A stretch of DNA of 64,000 nt from Acytostelium subglobosum LB1 (lineage: Eukaryota > Evosea > Eumycetozoa > Acytosteliales > Acytosteliaceae): assembly GCF_000787575.1 (NCBI RefSeq), contig NW_012236517.1:463459-527458 (forward strand), written 5' to 3'. Made by a program: the position numbers and the translations under genes. Below are positions 44,886 through 57,121 of this stretch, piece by piece (position 1 is the stretch's first letter; the number at the start of each line of letters is the position of its first letter). The notes under the pieces are model-generated. The model was given only the letters and a program-made list of their open reading frames with translations, did no database searches and was not told where the DNA came from.

Positions 44886-45078
44886 GCACTCAATCACTCA
44901 ACCAATCAAAGCAAATCTCGATCACTTCAAAGTCACTGTAACCTATATTATTATTTATTTATTTATCAACTTGTACTACAACATATATTTAATCATCATC
45001 ATTAAAGTAATTGTATATTTATATAATCATATAACTTAATATAACAATCTTTCTTTGGTTTTGTTTCTAATTGATAGA

Positions 45079-45227
45079 TCACAGGTGCACAGTGAGACTT
45101 AACTAATAAGGGACTTGTAGACGACAAGTGCAAAGGCATGACCCTTGTAACCCGACCGCTTGTTGACCACGATAAGTCTGTCCGACATCACTGGTTCACA
45201 TCGCCCCTTTTGTGAATTCACCTGTGA
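45079..45227. ncRNA. Candidate structured RNA, class unknown
   Basis: A perfect 9-bp terminal stem (TCACAGGTG, 45079-45087, with CACCTGTGA, 45219-45227) encloses nested helices. AAGGG/CCCTT (45108-45112 with 45142-45146) surrounds the hairpin ACTTGT-agacg-ACAAGT (45113-45129). GACCA (45165-45169) can pair with TGGTT (45192-45196). The segment is richer in GC than the flanking AT-rich spacer and has no coding frame. A multi-helix RNA of about 150 nt is suggested. The strand is undecided. I could not match it to a snRNA, SRP, RNase P or MRP motif. Confidence 0.4.
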
Positions 45228-45743
45228 ATAAATCCCCCAAAAAATTAATAATAATGTAAATTTCGATCACCCGATCTACGATTTGCAGTCGATTGCAGCT
45301 CTTGAGCACCGCGACGATTGGTTCCCCGGAGAGCCGTCCCCTCCACTCTCAGGACCCTATTTTGAAATAATGTCTCTGTGTGTATGTACGTATTTGTGTA
45401 TGTTCTACATACCATAAGAAAACAGTGTGGTTCTTGTCTTTACTTCACCATCATCATCAAACATCATCATCATTATTTACTTACTTTCATACTTACTTTT
45501 TTAACACACACATAGATAGATATATATATATAAATAGATACTTACACTTAGTTAGATATAATAATAGATTTATTGATTAATAGACACTATTCACTCACAA
45601 CAAACACATCATAAATTTCGATCGACTGATCCAAAAACACTCGTTTAACCCATCGTCAAGGACCTAACCTCACCATTAACTAATAATAATCAACAACACA
45701 ACTAAAAAAACAAAACAGTACCAACAACAACACAAACACTCAT

Positions 45744-45763
45744 ACACACACACACACACACAC
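45744..45763. repeat. (CA)n microsatellite
   Basis: About ten CA units in the likely leader of the RapGAP gene. Confidence 0.85.
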
Positions 45764-46055
45764 AAACACAAAGACGTCCGTTCAAGGCCCATCCCTGACA
45801 TCAACTCTTGAGGCGTCATCTCCTCCCCCCTCACCACACACTTGCGGACAAGGGTTCAATCGAAGACACATCCCTCCTCATTGACATTTATATCTTAACA
45901 TTACACTTTATCTATTTCTTCTTCTTTAAACTTATATTTATATACATACAATACAACTTAACATAAACAGATATTATATAGATATTTTAACTTTACTTGT
46001 AAATAATAATATTAATAATATATACATATACATATATAATTATATATAACACACA

Positions 46056-49000
46056 ATGACAAATGATGTGGACAGTGACAAGGATAAGATGGAGTTTGGC
46101 GCAGCCCCGCCACCACCTTCACCATTGTATAGTGCTATGGGTGTAGTGGATATTAATCATGGATTGGAACACCGTAACTCTGTACAGAGTTTCAATACAA
46201 CGACAGATGACGAGGAGGACGAGAATGAGGAGTTGGACTCTGAGAGCGAGTATAGCTCCGACGACGAGAGCTATCTGACAAACTCTTCGATAATGTCATC
46301 GTCAACCAGTCAACTGCCATCAGAGATAACGCCATCGGCTTCAATGACCTTCCTGCATACGACCACGTCGATGGGCCTGACGGGCGGCGGCCTCGGCAGC
46401 GACGACTCGAGCTCATCGCTGGCCAGTTGCAGCAGTCGCATCATCAGCCCATCCAACAGCATCAGAAACAGCTTCAGTAACAGCGAGGCATTGTCCTCCT
46501 CATCGAGTCTGTCGCCAGAGCGACACAAGAGGAACTCAATGATCGATCTGAACTCAATGTCACCGAGCAGCAGCAAGAAGGAGGAGAAGAGGAGGAAGAA
46601 GGAGGAGAAGGCCCGCGAGAAGTCAAAGAAGAAGGAGAAGCACGCCTCTCCCACCAAGCAATCAATCTCTCCATCATCCACAGTCACACCAAACAACCAG
46701 AAGCTGCGTACCAGTCTCTCGTCGGCACTCTTCAATCACAAGAGTGGCAGTGGTGGCGAGAGTCAGGAGACACAGTCCAGATCACCTCCAACACCTGTAA
46801 ATAATACAACATGTAATAATAACAATGTCAACAACACAAACAACAACAATGCATTGGCCGCCAGCACAGAGAAGAAGAAGACAATGTCATTCTTTAGAAA
46901 GTCTCCAAGCAGTCATGGTCTTAGTGAGGATGCACAGACTGGAAATGGCTTCACGAGCAGCAGCGCGTATCAATCACGCACCAACAATAGCCAGCCAATC
47001 GACACGACCACCAACAGCCCTCACCTCTCAACATCACCGACGACCTATGACAAGTATCTGACCAGCTACCACTCGCCCAAAAAGAAGACGTCCACCATCG
47101 AGAAAATCTTTGGTGGCGGCAAGAAGAAGGACGAGAGGCGTCTTGGCGCATCCAGCGAGCTTCAGCCACAGGCAGCGCAGTCACAGCAACAGGGCGAGTC
47201 AAGGAGTGGCGGCGCCACCCCCGACCTCAAGTCATCGAGCTCATCCATAAACAAGATCAGGATGTCAGTGTCCGAGAACGACCTGCTCAATCCGGGCGAG
47301 ATGACGCTGGAGGAGCAAGCCAGACTTGCAAACGACCTGGCAAATCTGGCCGGCCTCAGGACTGTTGTAACCACTAGCTCTGAAGCCACATCGCTCGTGG
47401 CATCAATGCCTCTCCCATCAATCAGAGAGGATGATCCAGCGATGAACCCATTGGAGAAGGCCAACTCTGAGCCCATGATAACGATATCACCTCCACTTGA
47501 AGGCGACGGCCAACACCATCATCTCCCGCCTCACCGAGCAACACCCGACCGACAGCTCATGAGGAGGAAGACCATTGAAGAGCTCAAGTTTGACACAACC
47601 CTCAAAGAGTTGGTGGCCTCTAAAGGACAGGAGTTGTAAGTATCTCACGCGCAGCAGGGACAAGTTGTTCCATTCATCACTAACTGACATCAATCAATAT
47701 TGTAGGAAGAGATATAAACAATTCATTGGAACTAGACCAGCGTACAAGACCAAGTTGTTCCAGAGTGAGGAGGAGACTCCACAACACTCGACGTTGGTGT
47801 CAAGACAGAGTTCGATCGAGGATATGAAGAATGGCAATGTAAACATAGATTGTAGCACTGGATGGACACGCGAGTGTGACATCCCGGCCAACCTCATCAG
47901 ACAGAGGCCGGCTGGCAGCAGCCAACACCTCCTGGAGGAGAGTGACAATGAGATACATCACTATGATACCTCATTCCTCGATTTCAGTATGTAGTTGACA
48001 AGTCGAAGCGATCGCTCATCCATTCACTAACCTCTCACTCAATCACTCACTACAGAGCACAAGAACTTCCTCTCTGTTGACCAACTCAATGGAGGCCCCA
48101 TCGGTCCTGTTATAATCAGTATTCGAAAGGTGGCAGAGAAGTTCAAGCAGAAGAAGAAGAGACATGATAAGCCTGGAGAAGGCGCACCGCCAATGATGGC
48201 GCAGGAGAGAAGGTTCAAGGTCCTGGTCAGAACACAAGAGGGCGAGGACAGGTTCTATCTGTCGTCGGGCAAGGCCACACCCCAGGAGTTGATGCACACC
48301 GTTCAATCCATTTGCCAGCCCATCAGCGCACTGACATTCAAGGTGATCAAGTCAAACGATGTCAAGAAGCAGCTCTCCAACTGGGAGGACAAGTTGATCA
48401 CAAAGGACTACACGTTTGGACTGCTCTATCGCAAGAAAGACCAGCTCACAGAGTCCGAGATGTTCTCCAACCAGATCCAGGACGCCAGCGAAGAGTACAA
48501 TGAGTTCCTTGAGTTCATTGGCAAGAAGATTGAGCTCAAAGATTGGCCACACTACAAGGGTAACCTTGACATTGTCAGTAAGTATAGGTATAGTTGTCCG
48601 TGTTCGGAAAGGCCTCCTTTACTCACGCTCATCACAAATATAGACAACTCAACTGGCATCCATTCAGTGTATACTACCAAACATTTTAACATTGATGACA
48701 ATATATTCAAGTTCCAGATCATGTTCCACGTGTCGACACTACTTCCATTCAGAGCTCACGATGAGCAACAACTAGAGAGAAAGAGACATGTTGGCAATGA
48801 TGTCGTTGTGTTGATCTTCCAAGACATTGGTTGTGCCCCATTTGTACCATCCACCATCCGCTCAGAGTTTAACCGTAAGTAACTTTATAGTACACACGAC
48901 ATCATACCAGCTTATAGCTTACTCACACTCCACCCTCTCTCAATCAATCAAGATGTATTCATTGTTGTACAACCTCAGCCCAAACAGTCTCCCCTTGACC

Positions 49001-49303
49001 CGACTCAATATATAATATCAGTGACCTCAAAGGATGGCGTTGGACAGTTTGGTCCGTCATTCTCTCCGAACAAGGTCTGGAAAAAGGACATCAACTTATT
49101 AGATAGTCTAATTGCCAAGAGTATGTTTAATAGTCAAGTGATGATGAAGACAACAACAACATTACATGTATTAACAAACAACCCAACCATTAATAGTGAT
49201 AAATGGAGCAAAGGCAGCACTATACGCGAATGCATTCAGTGAGAAACTGAAGAAGACAAGGCTGGCCTTCCTCAAGGCTATCATAAGCAAGATTGACCAA
49301 TGA
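46056..49303 (+). CDS. RapGAP: Rap GTPase-activating protein
   Basis: There are six exons: 46056-47635, 47706-47986, 48056-48577, 48644-48874, 48953-49120 and 49197-49303 (962 residues). All joins are GT-AG and close in frame. The first 500 residues are Ser-rich and probably disordered, with acidic and Lys-rich runs. The Rap-GAP domain occupies about 690-940. Signatures are FLEFIGKKIELKDWPHYKGN, GIHSVYTTKHF and KRHVGNDVVVLIFQD, with the catalytic Asn thumb at about residue 846. IISVTSKDGVGQFGPS and a final helix (NGAKAALYANAFSEKLKK) follow. It should speed GTP hydrolysis by Rap1-type GTPases, which control adhesion and cytoskeleton in Dictyostelium. The last two exons are short and easy to miss. 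Confidence 0.94.
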
Positions 49304-49856
49304 CCGACATCGACATAACAACAACAGGTTGATAACTTGCGACAATATTGTAACATGTACATTAATTAATGAACAGTCCGATTGTAAATATATATATATA
49401 TTATAACTATAATAATTATTACATGTCTCTACTCTCTCCTTCACTCTCATTCCCTCCTCCTCTCAGTTTGAACACGGAGTTTCCTCCTCCGCCAACAACA
49501 ATGACCAATGAACTTTATTTAGGCATATGTATATACTTGTTCGGGAATCGTGGCACTGGGACGTACCAGTAATGATCAGTTCTGGTGTTGACTATTCATA
49601 TTTGTAGGGACACACTTTGTTTATGGCTAAGGACAAACTCAGCCAAGGGAACTGATGAAACCCATATGTGTTTTGGATTACCATCTTTGGAAATTGACCA
49701 TATATGAAGGCTAATGATATTGACTGTTGAATTACAACATGTCCATCTCCAATATATAACAATCTCCTTCATTCAACAATATAATTCATTAACAACAAGC
49801 ATCTCTTAGACAAACAAATAATAACTTAAGTTATCAAATTAATTAATTATTTAATA
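49304..49856. other. Spacer
   Basis: No gene is seen. There is an AT-rich run (49388-49425), CT-rich DNA and, before 49857, AT-rich leader sequence. Confidence 0.5.
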
Positions 49857-50747
49857 ATGGAGTCACAAAGAGAGATTAAGGATCCAATTCAACAACAAAG
49901 CCATGAGAATGTTCCACAACATCAACTACACCAACAACAACAACAAACTAGTCCCACCCAGAGAGTAAAGGAATTCCAGAGCTCTGAAGAGCCTGTTATT
50001 CAACAACAAGGTTCTGGATCAGAGGCCAAGGAGGGCGAATACCGACCGATCTCTACTGGTCCAATTTCCGAGGAGCAGCAATTGCACCAACAACAAATTC
50101 CCCAACAAAAGGAGTCACCTCCTGTGTCCGAGGAGTTCAAGAAGAAGATTGGTTTGGAATCCAAGGAGGAGGGCGAGGTCCAAGGCCCGGGTATAGGTCT
50201 AGGTCAGGAGAAGGACAAGGACATTGGTGTACAATCGGATACCTCTCAACATCCCGGCGAATCCAAAGAGTCCTACCGTGAGAGAATGGCAAAACTCAAG
50301 CATAACATCGGTGATGCTATTGGTACAGCTTGGGGAGACACCAAGCATGCTTTCCACGAGACTGGGGAGAGGATCCATGAGACGGGCTCACACATCAAGG
50401 GTCGTGCAGTTGGAATGTTCCACCACGGTGAGAAGAAGGATGAGACCTCCCCAGAGGTCGTGGAGGAAGAGCGCCAAATCCTAGGTACCCAACAGGAGGG
50501 TCAGCCTGGTTCTGATTTGGAGGAGGCCAAGAGAACATCCGAGAAACAACATGAACAACTACCCCAACAACTCGAGGTCCTAGGCTCCAAGGTGGGCACT
50601 CAAGAGGGAGTCCAGCAACAACAAGTGGAGCCACAATCATCCCCCAAGGTTCTACATCAGGGTGAGAAGCAGCAGGAGCTACAAGAACAAATAGAGCATG
50701 AACAGAGGGAGAGGGATATGGAGCGTGCCACAACAGTGACTGAGTAA
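49857..50747 (+). CDS. Hydrophilic Gln/Glu-rich protein, LEA/hydrophilin-like
   Basis: A single exon of 296 residues, almost wholly hydrophilic and rich in Gln, Glu, Lys, Ser and Gly, with few hydrophobic residues and no Cys visible. The only region with regular pattern is about 142-190 (MAKLKHNIGDAIGTAWGDTK, HETGERIHETGSHIKGRAVG), an amphipathic repeat rich in His and Thr. It is similar in style to LEA or HSP12-type stress proteins that fold on membranes. The rest is poly-Q linkers. A role in desiccation or spore survival would fit but is a guess. AATAAA lies at about 50815. Confidence 0.7.
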   Translation: MESQREIKDPIQQQSHENVPQHQLHQQQQQTSPTQRVKEFQSSEEPVIQQQGSGSEAKEGEYRPISTGPISEEQQLHQQQIPQQKESPPVSEEFKKKIGLESKEEGEVQGPGIGLGQEKDKDIGVQSDTSQHPGESKESYRERMAKLKHNIGDAIGTAWGDTKHAFHETGERIHETGSHIKGRAVGMFHHGEKKDETSPEVVEEERQILGTQQEGQPGSDLEEAKRTSEKQHEQLPQQLEVLGSKVGTQEGVQQQQVEPQSSPKVLHQGEKQQELQEQIEHEQRERDMERATTVTE

Positions 50748-50888
50748 ACTAGTTCAGAGTCCACGCCGTCCCTTCCAATGTTAGGTTAGATAGTCAAGAG
50801 TTGTTGTTGATATGAATAAATATTTGATCTAGATCTTCTTTAGTTAAATCAAAAGAGAGATAATAATATTATATTTAATTATAATTAT

Positions 50889-53800
50889 TTACATGTATGG
50901 TCGACCATTGTTTCCACTGTTGCCGCTGTTTCCGCTGTTGCCATGTGGCTGTGGAGGGAACATGTCGAATTCGGAGAAGATGTCCTCTCTACCCTGTGGC
51001 TGATTATACATTCCTTGGTTATGATGAGGATTATTGGCATCATAATGATTGTTGTTGTTGTTTGTGTCGTAGTGGATTGATCCTGATGATGTTGGATAGT
51101 CGTCCATTGGTACCTCCTCGTGCAGGTGTTGGTAGTCCCTCCTAATTCCCAGACCAGTCAATATCGATCGCTTGGGTCTGTTCCTGTTCTTCTGGATCAG
51201 CTCGGCTTGGACGAATGGCGCATCCTGGTACTCGAGAACTAGCTTGGTGCGGTAGTATTGTGAGCCGTGACCCTTGAGCTTGCGTCTCAGCACAATGAAT
51301 GCGAGAGCGGCGCCATAGAGTGAGACAGAGATGACCACGATGCTGATGACCACCTTGGACACGGTACTGAGTCCACTGCTGGACTGACGGGTGCAGCTTG
51401 ATCCATCACCACCACATACTCCACACTTGTCGTACTCCTTGTATGAGTACTTGATACCGTCGCAGCCAACTAGACATGTGCTGTTTGTGCCGCCACAGAC
51501 GCCACATGCATCCACCTTCTTGTTGGAGTATGGCAAGTTATCGCAGCCTGACAAACAAGTCGAGTTGTCTCCGCCACACACTCCACACTCGTCAAACTCC
51601 AAGATTGAGTTTGGTTCATTGTCGCAGCCACCCAGACAGGTCTTGTTGCTACCGCCACACACTCCACATGCGTCCAGTACAAGTCCAGAGTTGGAAATAC
51701 CATCGCAGCCAAAGGCGCAGGTAGAGTTGTCGCCGCCACACACGCCACAGGAGTCCAATTTCTTGAATGAGCCAACGATGCCATCGCAGCCTATCAGACA
51801 TGTGCTGTTGTGACCGCCACACACTCCACAAAGGTCCATCACGAGTCCAGAGTTGATGATTCCATCGCAGCCCACGCAAGTGTTGTTTCCGCCACACACT
51901 CCACATTGGTCCAGTGTCTTGTTTGAGTTGACCACGCCATCGCAGCCCACGCATGTTGAGTTGTTGCCACCACACACGCCACAGGCATCGATGATCTTTC
52001 CAGAGTTGGCAACGCCATCGCAGCCAATTGAACATGTTGAGTTGTTTCCGCCACACACGCCACATGAATCCAAGACCTTGCCAGAGTTAACTACGCCATC
52101 GCAGCCAACTGAACATGAGCCAGCACCTCCACATATGCCACACTTGTCTCTCTCTTCGCCAAACTCGCATTCGGCAACGGCCAAAAGACTGGTGCATTGG
52201 GCTACATTGATGGTGGATGGACATTCGGTCGGAGCTTTGGTGTTGGCATCGTAACAGAATGAGCTGATGCCGTCCAGGGACTTGACAGCGCCGTCGCCTG
52301 GCTGGCCGGCGACATCCTTGGCCAGATTGTTGCATGACATTGTTGGCTCGTTGCCAAAGAATACAATAGGCGAGGAGAAGCCACCGTTGCCTGGTGCACC
52401 TTGGCCTCCATCTCCACCTTTGCCTCCATGGCCTCCATTGCCACTGTTTGATGAGTTGCTTGATCTGTCGGCGTGTGGGTAGCTTCCAAATCCACCCTTT
52501 CCACCGAGGTAGCCTGGTTCGATTGGTGATGGTGTGCCACCATTGCCACCCTTGCTCGTGGTAATGGATGAGAACTCAATCTTGACAGTAGAGTTCCAGA
52601 TGTAGACACCGATGGAGCTGCCACCAGGCTTGCCGCCTAGACCTCCGCGACCTCCACAGCCACCAGCACCGCCTCCAGCTCCCGATCCACCGTATTCTGC
52701 GCACTTTCCGAGTCCACCGCCACCGCCACCGCCACCGCCACCACCACCACCATTCTGGCCGAGTAGTCCATTTGATTGTTTGCCAGAGATTCCATGGGGT
52801 GTGAATATGAAGACTGGGGGCTTGCCATCTCGGCCAGCCGCACCATTCACGCCATCGCGTCCATTTGTCTCGGCCAAGATAAACATTGTACCGTAGCCAG
52901 CTTCGGATCCCTGGCCTCCAGCACCGCCGAAAGAGGCGGTTTGTCCGGCAACTCCGTTGTGTCCAGTCTCGTTGCCGTGGCCAGGCGCGGCGCCATCACC
53001 ACCGTTGGTTAACTGGCCATAGCACATTAGTACTCCGCCTAGACCTGGTTGAGGGGCTGTGCAGTTGCCGCAGCCTAAAGATGAATCGCCATCCACACAA
53101 CTGATCATGCCATCGCGTCCATCCGGTCCATTGAGTTGATCATTCTTTGTCCAACTTCCAGCCATTGGAGGTGCGTCAACACCGGCGGCCGACGTCACCG
53201 ATATAAATCTCAGCACCACCTGATTACTATTACTGATCACTATTCCAAATGATGATCCGAATGTATCTATATTTGATTTGAAGTGATTAAGTGAGTGAGT
53301 GAGTGATTGAGTGATTGAGAGATTGATTGGAATAGCTCCAATGACTTACCAGTGTCGTAGACTGGTGTTGGAGAGAGTAGGTTGAGATGTGAGAGGGTGG
53401 TCTTGGCTTGGACATTGGTGATGTTGAATACGGCATGTCCTCCATTTGGTTTGATCGTTGTACTTGAGATATAGGGCAGTACTACATTGGATCGGTTCCA
53501 GTTTGGTGCACCATCGTATCCACCAAAGATTGATATACCATCGACCAGATCAATCGTCTCTGTACTATACACTCCCTTGGCAACATACACCTGTGTCCTA
53601 TTCAATCTCTTTGCTTCGTAATATCCAAATTGAAGTACTTTCAGTGGATGAGTCTGTATTTGATTGATTGAGTGAGTATGTGTGAGTGTGTGTGGCGGGC
53701 AAACTAGACTTTGAGTTTGGGTCGATGGATCATACCATATTTCCAGACCATGTATCATCACCATTGTTTATATCTATAAATAATTTATCATTGTTGTTGA

Positions 53801-54040
53801 TGCTGTTATCGCCATTATTTGGTTGTGCTGGTATAAAGTCTGCAGAATTTACTTGATCATCACTGATTGTTGTGTTACCCTGTGCGCTAACTATATGATT
53901 GATTGAATGTTAGATGACTACATAATGATACTTGGTGATCCAAATGTATACATACTGAGTCCAATATTATTACATATCAGTAGTAATGATAACAAGAGTA
54001 TCACAACACCTTTGGACTTGGCCATCATCTTCGTCATCAT
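50889..54040 (-). CDS. Type I membrane protein with Gly-rich domain and ten Cys-Gly repeats
   Basis: There are four exons: 54040-53956, 53890-53736, 53653-53350 and 53266-50889 (973 residues). A signal peptide (about 1-27) leads to a beta-helix-like start (LFIDINNGDDTWSGN, TQVYVAKGVYSTETIDLVDG) as in parallel beta-helix proteins. A very Gly-rich region follows (about 220-490, including a run of about fifteen Gly). Residues of about 556-807 hold ten repeats of roughly 20-30 residues built around CGVCGG (one reads CGICGG) and GCDG. One transmembrane helix (about 817-842) precedes a cytoplasmic tail of some 130 residues rich in Asn, His, Tyr and Pro. It is probably a cell-surface receptor or adhesion protein. 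Exon 1 supplies the whole signal peptide. The start could be either of two adjacent ATGs. Confidence 0.9.
51390..52145 (-). repeat. Tandem Cys-Gly repeats in the receptor-like gene
   Basis: Ten tandem copies of a unit with D-x-CGVCGG-x3-TC-x2-GCDG and a spacer with NSG. Copies vary in sequence and slightly in length, showing an older expansion kept by selection for the cysteines. Confidence 0.9.
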
Positions 54041-54341
54041 TCACTTTAAATTTGTCCGTCTAACTATGAATGAATAGTTTGTAGTATGAATGATTGAATG
54101 AAGTGATGTATCACTTCTTCTAAGACAAAGCTGTAATATTGTAATGTTGTAAATGATTCCAATCTATGAATGAATGACAGTAGATGGATTGGATGTTGAT
54201 TGTTGTAAATTGTTATTGTTGTTGGAGAGTCACATGTGTGCGGAAGTGATTGATTGACATATGGGGAGAGGCAGGCATGCAGGCAGGATGAATAGCCCAT
54301 CAACATCACAATCACTGCGAGTTAGTGAGAGAGAGTGCCTG

Positions 54342-54364
54342 GCAGTCAGTCAGTCAGTCAGTCA
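54342..54364. repeat. (CAGT)n microsatellite
   Basis: Five to six CAGT units in the spacer between the receptor-like and FNIP genes. Confidence 0.9.
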
Positions 54365-54752
54365 CGACGAGGACCTTCGCACTCCCATTGACCACCATCA
54401 CCAGCTGGCACCATATATACAAGTTAGCAACCTTGGTGTTTGTTTGTTTGTTTGATGTATGGGAGGTGTTGTTGAGGTGCGTGTGCGTCCATGGTAGTAG
54501 TAGCATCTTGGCGCGGGCACGTTAGGAAGTAGTGCTATATCAAATATCAGTCAGTTCAGTCAGTCAGTCAGATGATCACCCAACTTACTCTTTCCAGGTT
54601 AGTGAAGCAGCAGTAGCATGCATGCAAGTGAGCACCGCATCCGCTGATGATGAGTGAGTGTATACACTTGTGAAGGATGAAGATAGTCATTGCAAACACA
54701 GCCTTTAAAGGCCTATGTGACACCACCCTCTTCCTTCTTTCCATCCATTAGT

Positions 54753-54771
54753 GGTGTGTGTGTGTGTGTGT
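54753..54771. repeat. (TG)n microsatellite
   Basis: About nine TG units in the spacer upstream of the FNIP gene. Confidence 0.85.
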
Positions 54772-55252
54772 ATCCACTGTATGTTCCAGTCATGTGATCA
54801 CTCACTCACACACAGTGAATCAATAATGGTGGGTAGTAGTGTGTGATTTGATATCTCTGTATCTATGTGTATACTTATATTATATGAGTGAGTGTGATGG
54901 ACACACCAGTTGATAATTCATCCATCCATCAACTATCTGAAACACAGACTGTCAGTCAAGTATCAGTGATTGTAGATTGCACAATGATGATGATCTCCAC
55001 TATCTTATATTTATAGCAATATCTGACGACTAATGAAGTGGTTGTTGTAATCTTGACATTGTGTCTCGCTCGCACATCAACTCATACTTATTTATTGATA
55101 TTTATATCATTATCTCTTTGTGAAGTCCACTTAAGTGGACTATGTTGGAAGGAAAAAGGAATGTGAAGGGGCCTCCTTTTGTCGAGGCTTTTGTCAAGGC
55201 TTTTGTAGTTGTTTGATTGATGGAATGACATGTACAAGTACACAAACATAGA

Positions 55253-57121
55253 ATGATTGATACACTACCATTCATAATATTACAATATATATTAGATTTG
55301 TTGACATCCAAATTAGATCTGGCATGTTTGATGATATCATGCAAGAAGTTACATAGTCATTTGGAACAAGGAAGAGTAACTTCAATGTCATTATGGTCAT
55401 GTGATCAGATGATCAGACGACATTTAACATCACCAACTTCATCATCGAAATCGACATCAACATCCAAGAAGTTCAAACTTCGTACATTGATCATTGATCA
55501 TTCATTCAATGAATTGATCAATGATCGGTCACTTCCTGAATCTTTGACATCGCTTACATTTGGAAAGTGTTTCAATCATAGTTTGAAACCTGGAATGATT
55601 CCATCGTCATTAATCACTTTGACAATGGGATTAAAGTTCAACAGCATTGTGGAGCCAGATGCTTTGCCCAACTCATTGAGATCATTAACATTTGGTTATT
55701 ATTATAATCAACCAATACTTCCAAGGGCTTTGCCAACAGGTCTGTTGGAACTCACTTTTGGTTATATGTTTGATCAAAGTATCGATGGAGTCCTACCACT
55801 TTCAATCACTGTTCTATCACTTGGAAACGCTTTCAAGCGGCCGATTGTACCAGGGACACTACCTCACTCACTCACCGTGTTGCACTTAATGAGTACAATG
55901 TACAATCATCCTATTATCAAAGATACATTGCCATCTACATTAACAACATTTAGGATTGGATCAAGATACAATCATTCATTTGGAGGTTTTGGAGGTGATG
56001 GAGGCACGCTCCCAGCCTCACTTACATCACTCACAGTTGGAAGGAACTTTAGACATGTAATGACACTGCCCAATGGACTCATCACGCTTCATTGGGAACC
56101 AAATATAACCATTACCAAAGTGGTAACTCTCCCCATATCAATCAGGTCATTATCATTTGGTAAAGATTATAATTGTGATTGGATTGCCAATTCATTGCCG
56201 GATACAATAACATCATTATCATTTGGAAAGGACTTCAATCAAACGATTAGTCCTGGAATGTTACCAACATGTCTGACATCACTGACATTTGGGGACAACT
56301 TCTATCAGCCTATCATGCCGGGTGCACTTCCTCAATCACTGATCACTTTGGTCATGGGATCTAACTTTGATCATAACATCACTGGTGATGGAATATTCCC
56401 CTACTCACTCAGATCACTCACTTTTGGTACAATGTTCAACCGACCCTTCACACCAGGTTTGCTTCCACCACTGCTGGAAACACTCCAACTTGGTAGAAAC
56501 TACACTCTTCCACTCCATCCACATTGTTTCCCAGACTCTCTGACAGACCTCACATTTCCAAGCACAGCATATCGCGAGAACATTCCACAAAGTGTACTTC
56601 CAACATCACTTACAAGATTGGAAATTAATTCATTCAAAATAAGATTGATCACATTTCCAGACCCTCAATATTCCAAACTCAGTACATTGGTATTAAATAG
56701 AAGAACAAAATTACAATCAACTATACCATCATCAGTTGGTACATTGATCATCAATGATTGTTTGGCGGAAGATGGTGTAAGACAATGGAAGGAATCAACA
56801 TATTCTTTAGTACATCATATTGGATCATTATATGGTACAATTTATTATGATCCAAAGCAATATGGAAGTACAGTTCAATCTACTTTACAAAGGATATTAC
56901 TTCAAGACTATCCAAATATTGGTATATATTATTTATCTGTAACAACATATTCAAAGGATAATCTACCATCACATCAATATCAATTACAAATTCGTAAAAT
57001 AGATAATAACAATGCCATATGTCTAATATCACAAGATACATCAACTGACCAACTAATAAGCATCCTACCATTACATCAACATCCAATCATTCCATCAAAC
57101 AATCAATCAAATTTCCAATAA
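55253..57121 (+). CDS. FNIP-repeat protein with F-box-like N-terminus
   Basis: A single exon of 622 residues. The N-terminus (LPFIILQYILDLLTSKLDLA, then CLMISCKKLHSHL) resembles an F-box. From about residue 95 to 450 there are FNIP repeats of about 22 residues (for example LPNSLRSLTFGYYYNQPILP, LPTCLTSLTFGDNFYQPIMP). I count at least a dozen, with one region broken by a Gly insertion. FNIP repeats form LRR-like solenoids and are greatly expanded in Dictyostelium. The C-terminal 150 residues have no repeat. F-box/FNIP proteins probably select targets for SCF ubiquitin ligases. Confidence 0.92.
   Translation: MIDTLPFIILQYILDLLTSKLDLACLMISCKKLHSHLEQGRVTSMSLWSCDQMIRRHLTSPTSSSKSTSTSKKFKLRTLIIDHSFNELINDRSLPESLTSLTFGKCFNHSLKPGMIPSSLITLTMGLKFNSIVEPDALPNSLRSLTFGYYYNQPILPRALPTGLLELTFGYMFDQSIDGVLPLSITVLSLGNAFKRPIVPGTLPHSLTVLHLMSTMYNHPIIKDTLPSTLTTFRIGSRYNHSFGGFGGDGGTLPASLTSLTVGRNFRHVMTLPNGLITLHWEPNITITKVVTLPISIRSLSFGKDYNCDWIANSLPDTITSLSFGKDFNQTISPGMLPTCLTSLTFGDNFYQPIMPGALPQSLITLVMGSNFDHNITGDGIFPYSLRSLTFGTMFNRPFTPGLLPPLLETLQLGRNYTLPLHPHCFPDSLTDLTFPSTAYRENIPQSVLPTSLTRLEINSFKIRLITFPDPQYSKLSTLVLNRRTKLQSTIPSSVGTLIINDCLAEDGVRQWKESTYSLVHHIGSLYGTIYYDPKQYGSTVQSTLQRILLQDYPNIGIYYLSVTTYSKDNLPSHQYQLQIRKIDNNNAICLISQDTSTDQLISILPLHQHPIIPSNNQSNFQ

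Larger units (their letters stand above)
44886..46055. other. Spacer with folded RNA-like segment and long leader
   Basis: I support no protein gene. It holds a candidate structured RNA at 45079-45227, a second GC-rich patch at about 45260-45360 and a (CA)n run at 45744-45763. C-rich then AT-rich sequence follows, probably the leader of the RapGAP gene. Confidence 0.5.
54041..55252. other. Divergent spacer with simple repeats
   Basis: No gene is supported. It contains (CAGT)n at 54342-54364, GTTT repeats near 54440-54453, (TG)n at 54753-54771 and AT-rich promoters at both ends. Confidence 0.55.

Noticed and set aside
51391-52254. Plus-strand Pro/His-rich frames
   Set aside because: They are the antisense of the Cys-Gly repeats of the receptor-like gene.
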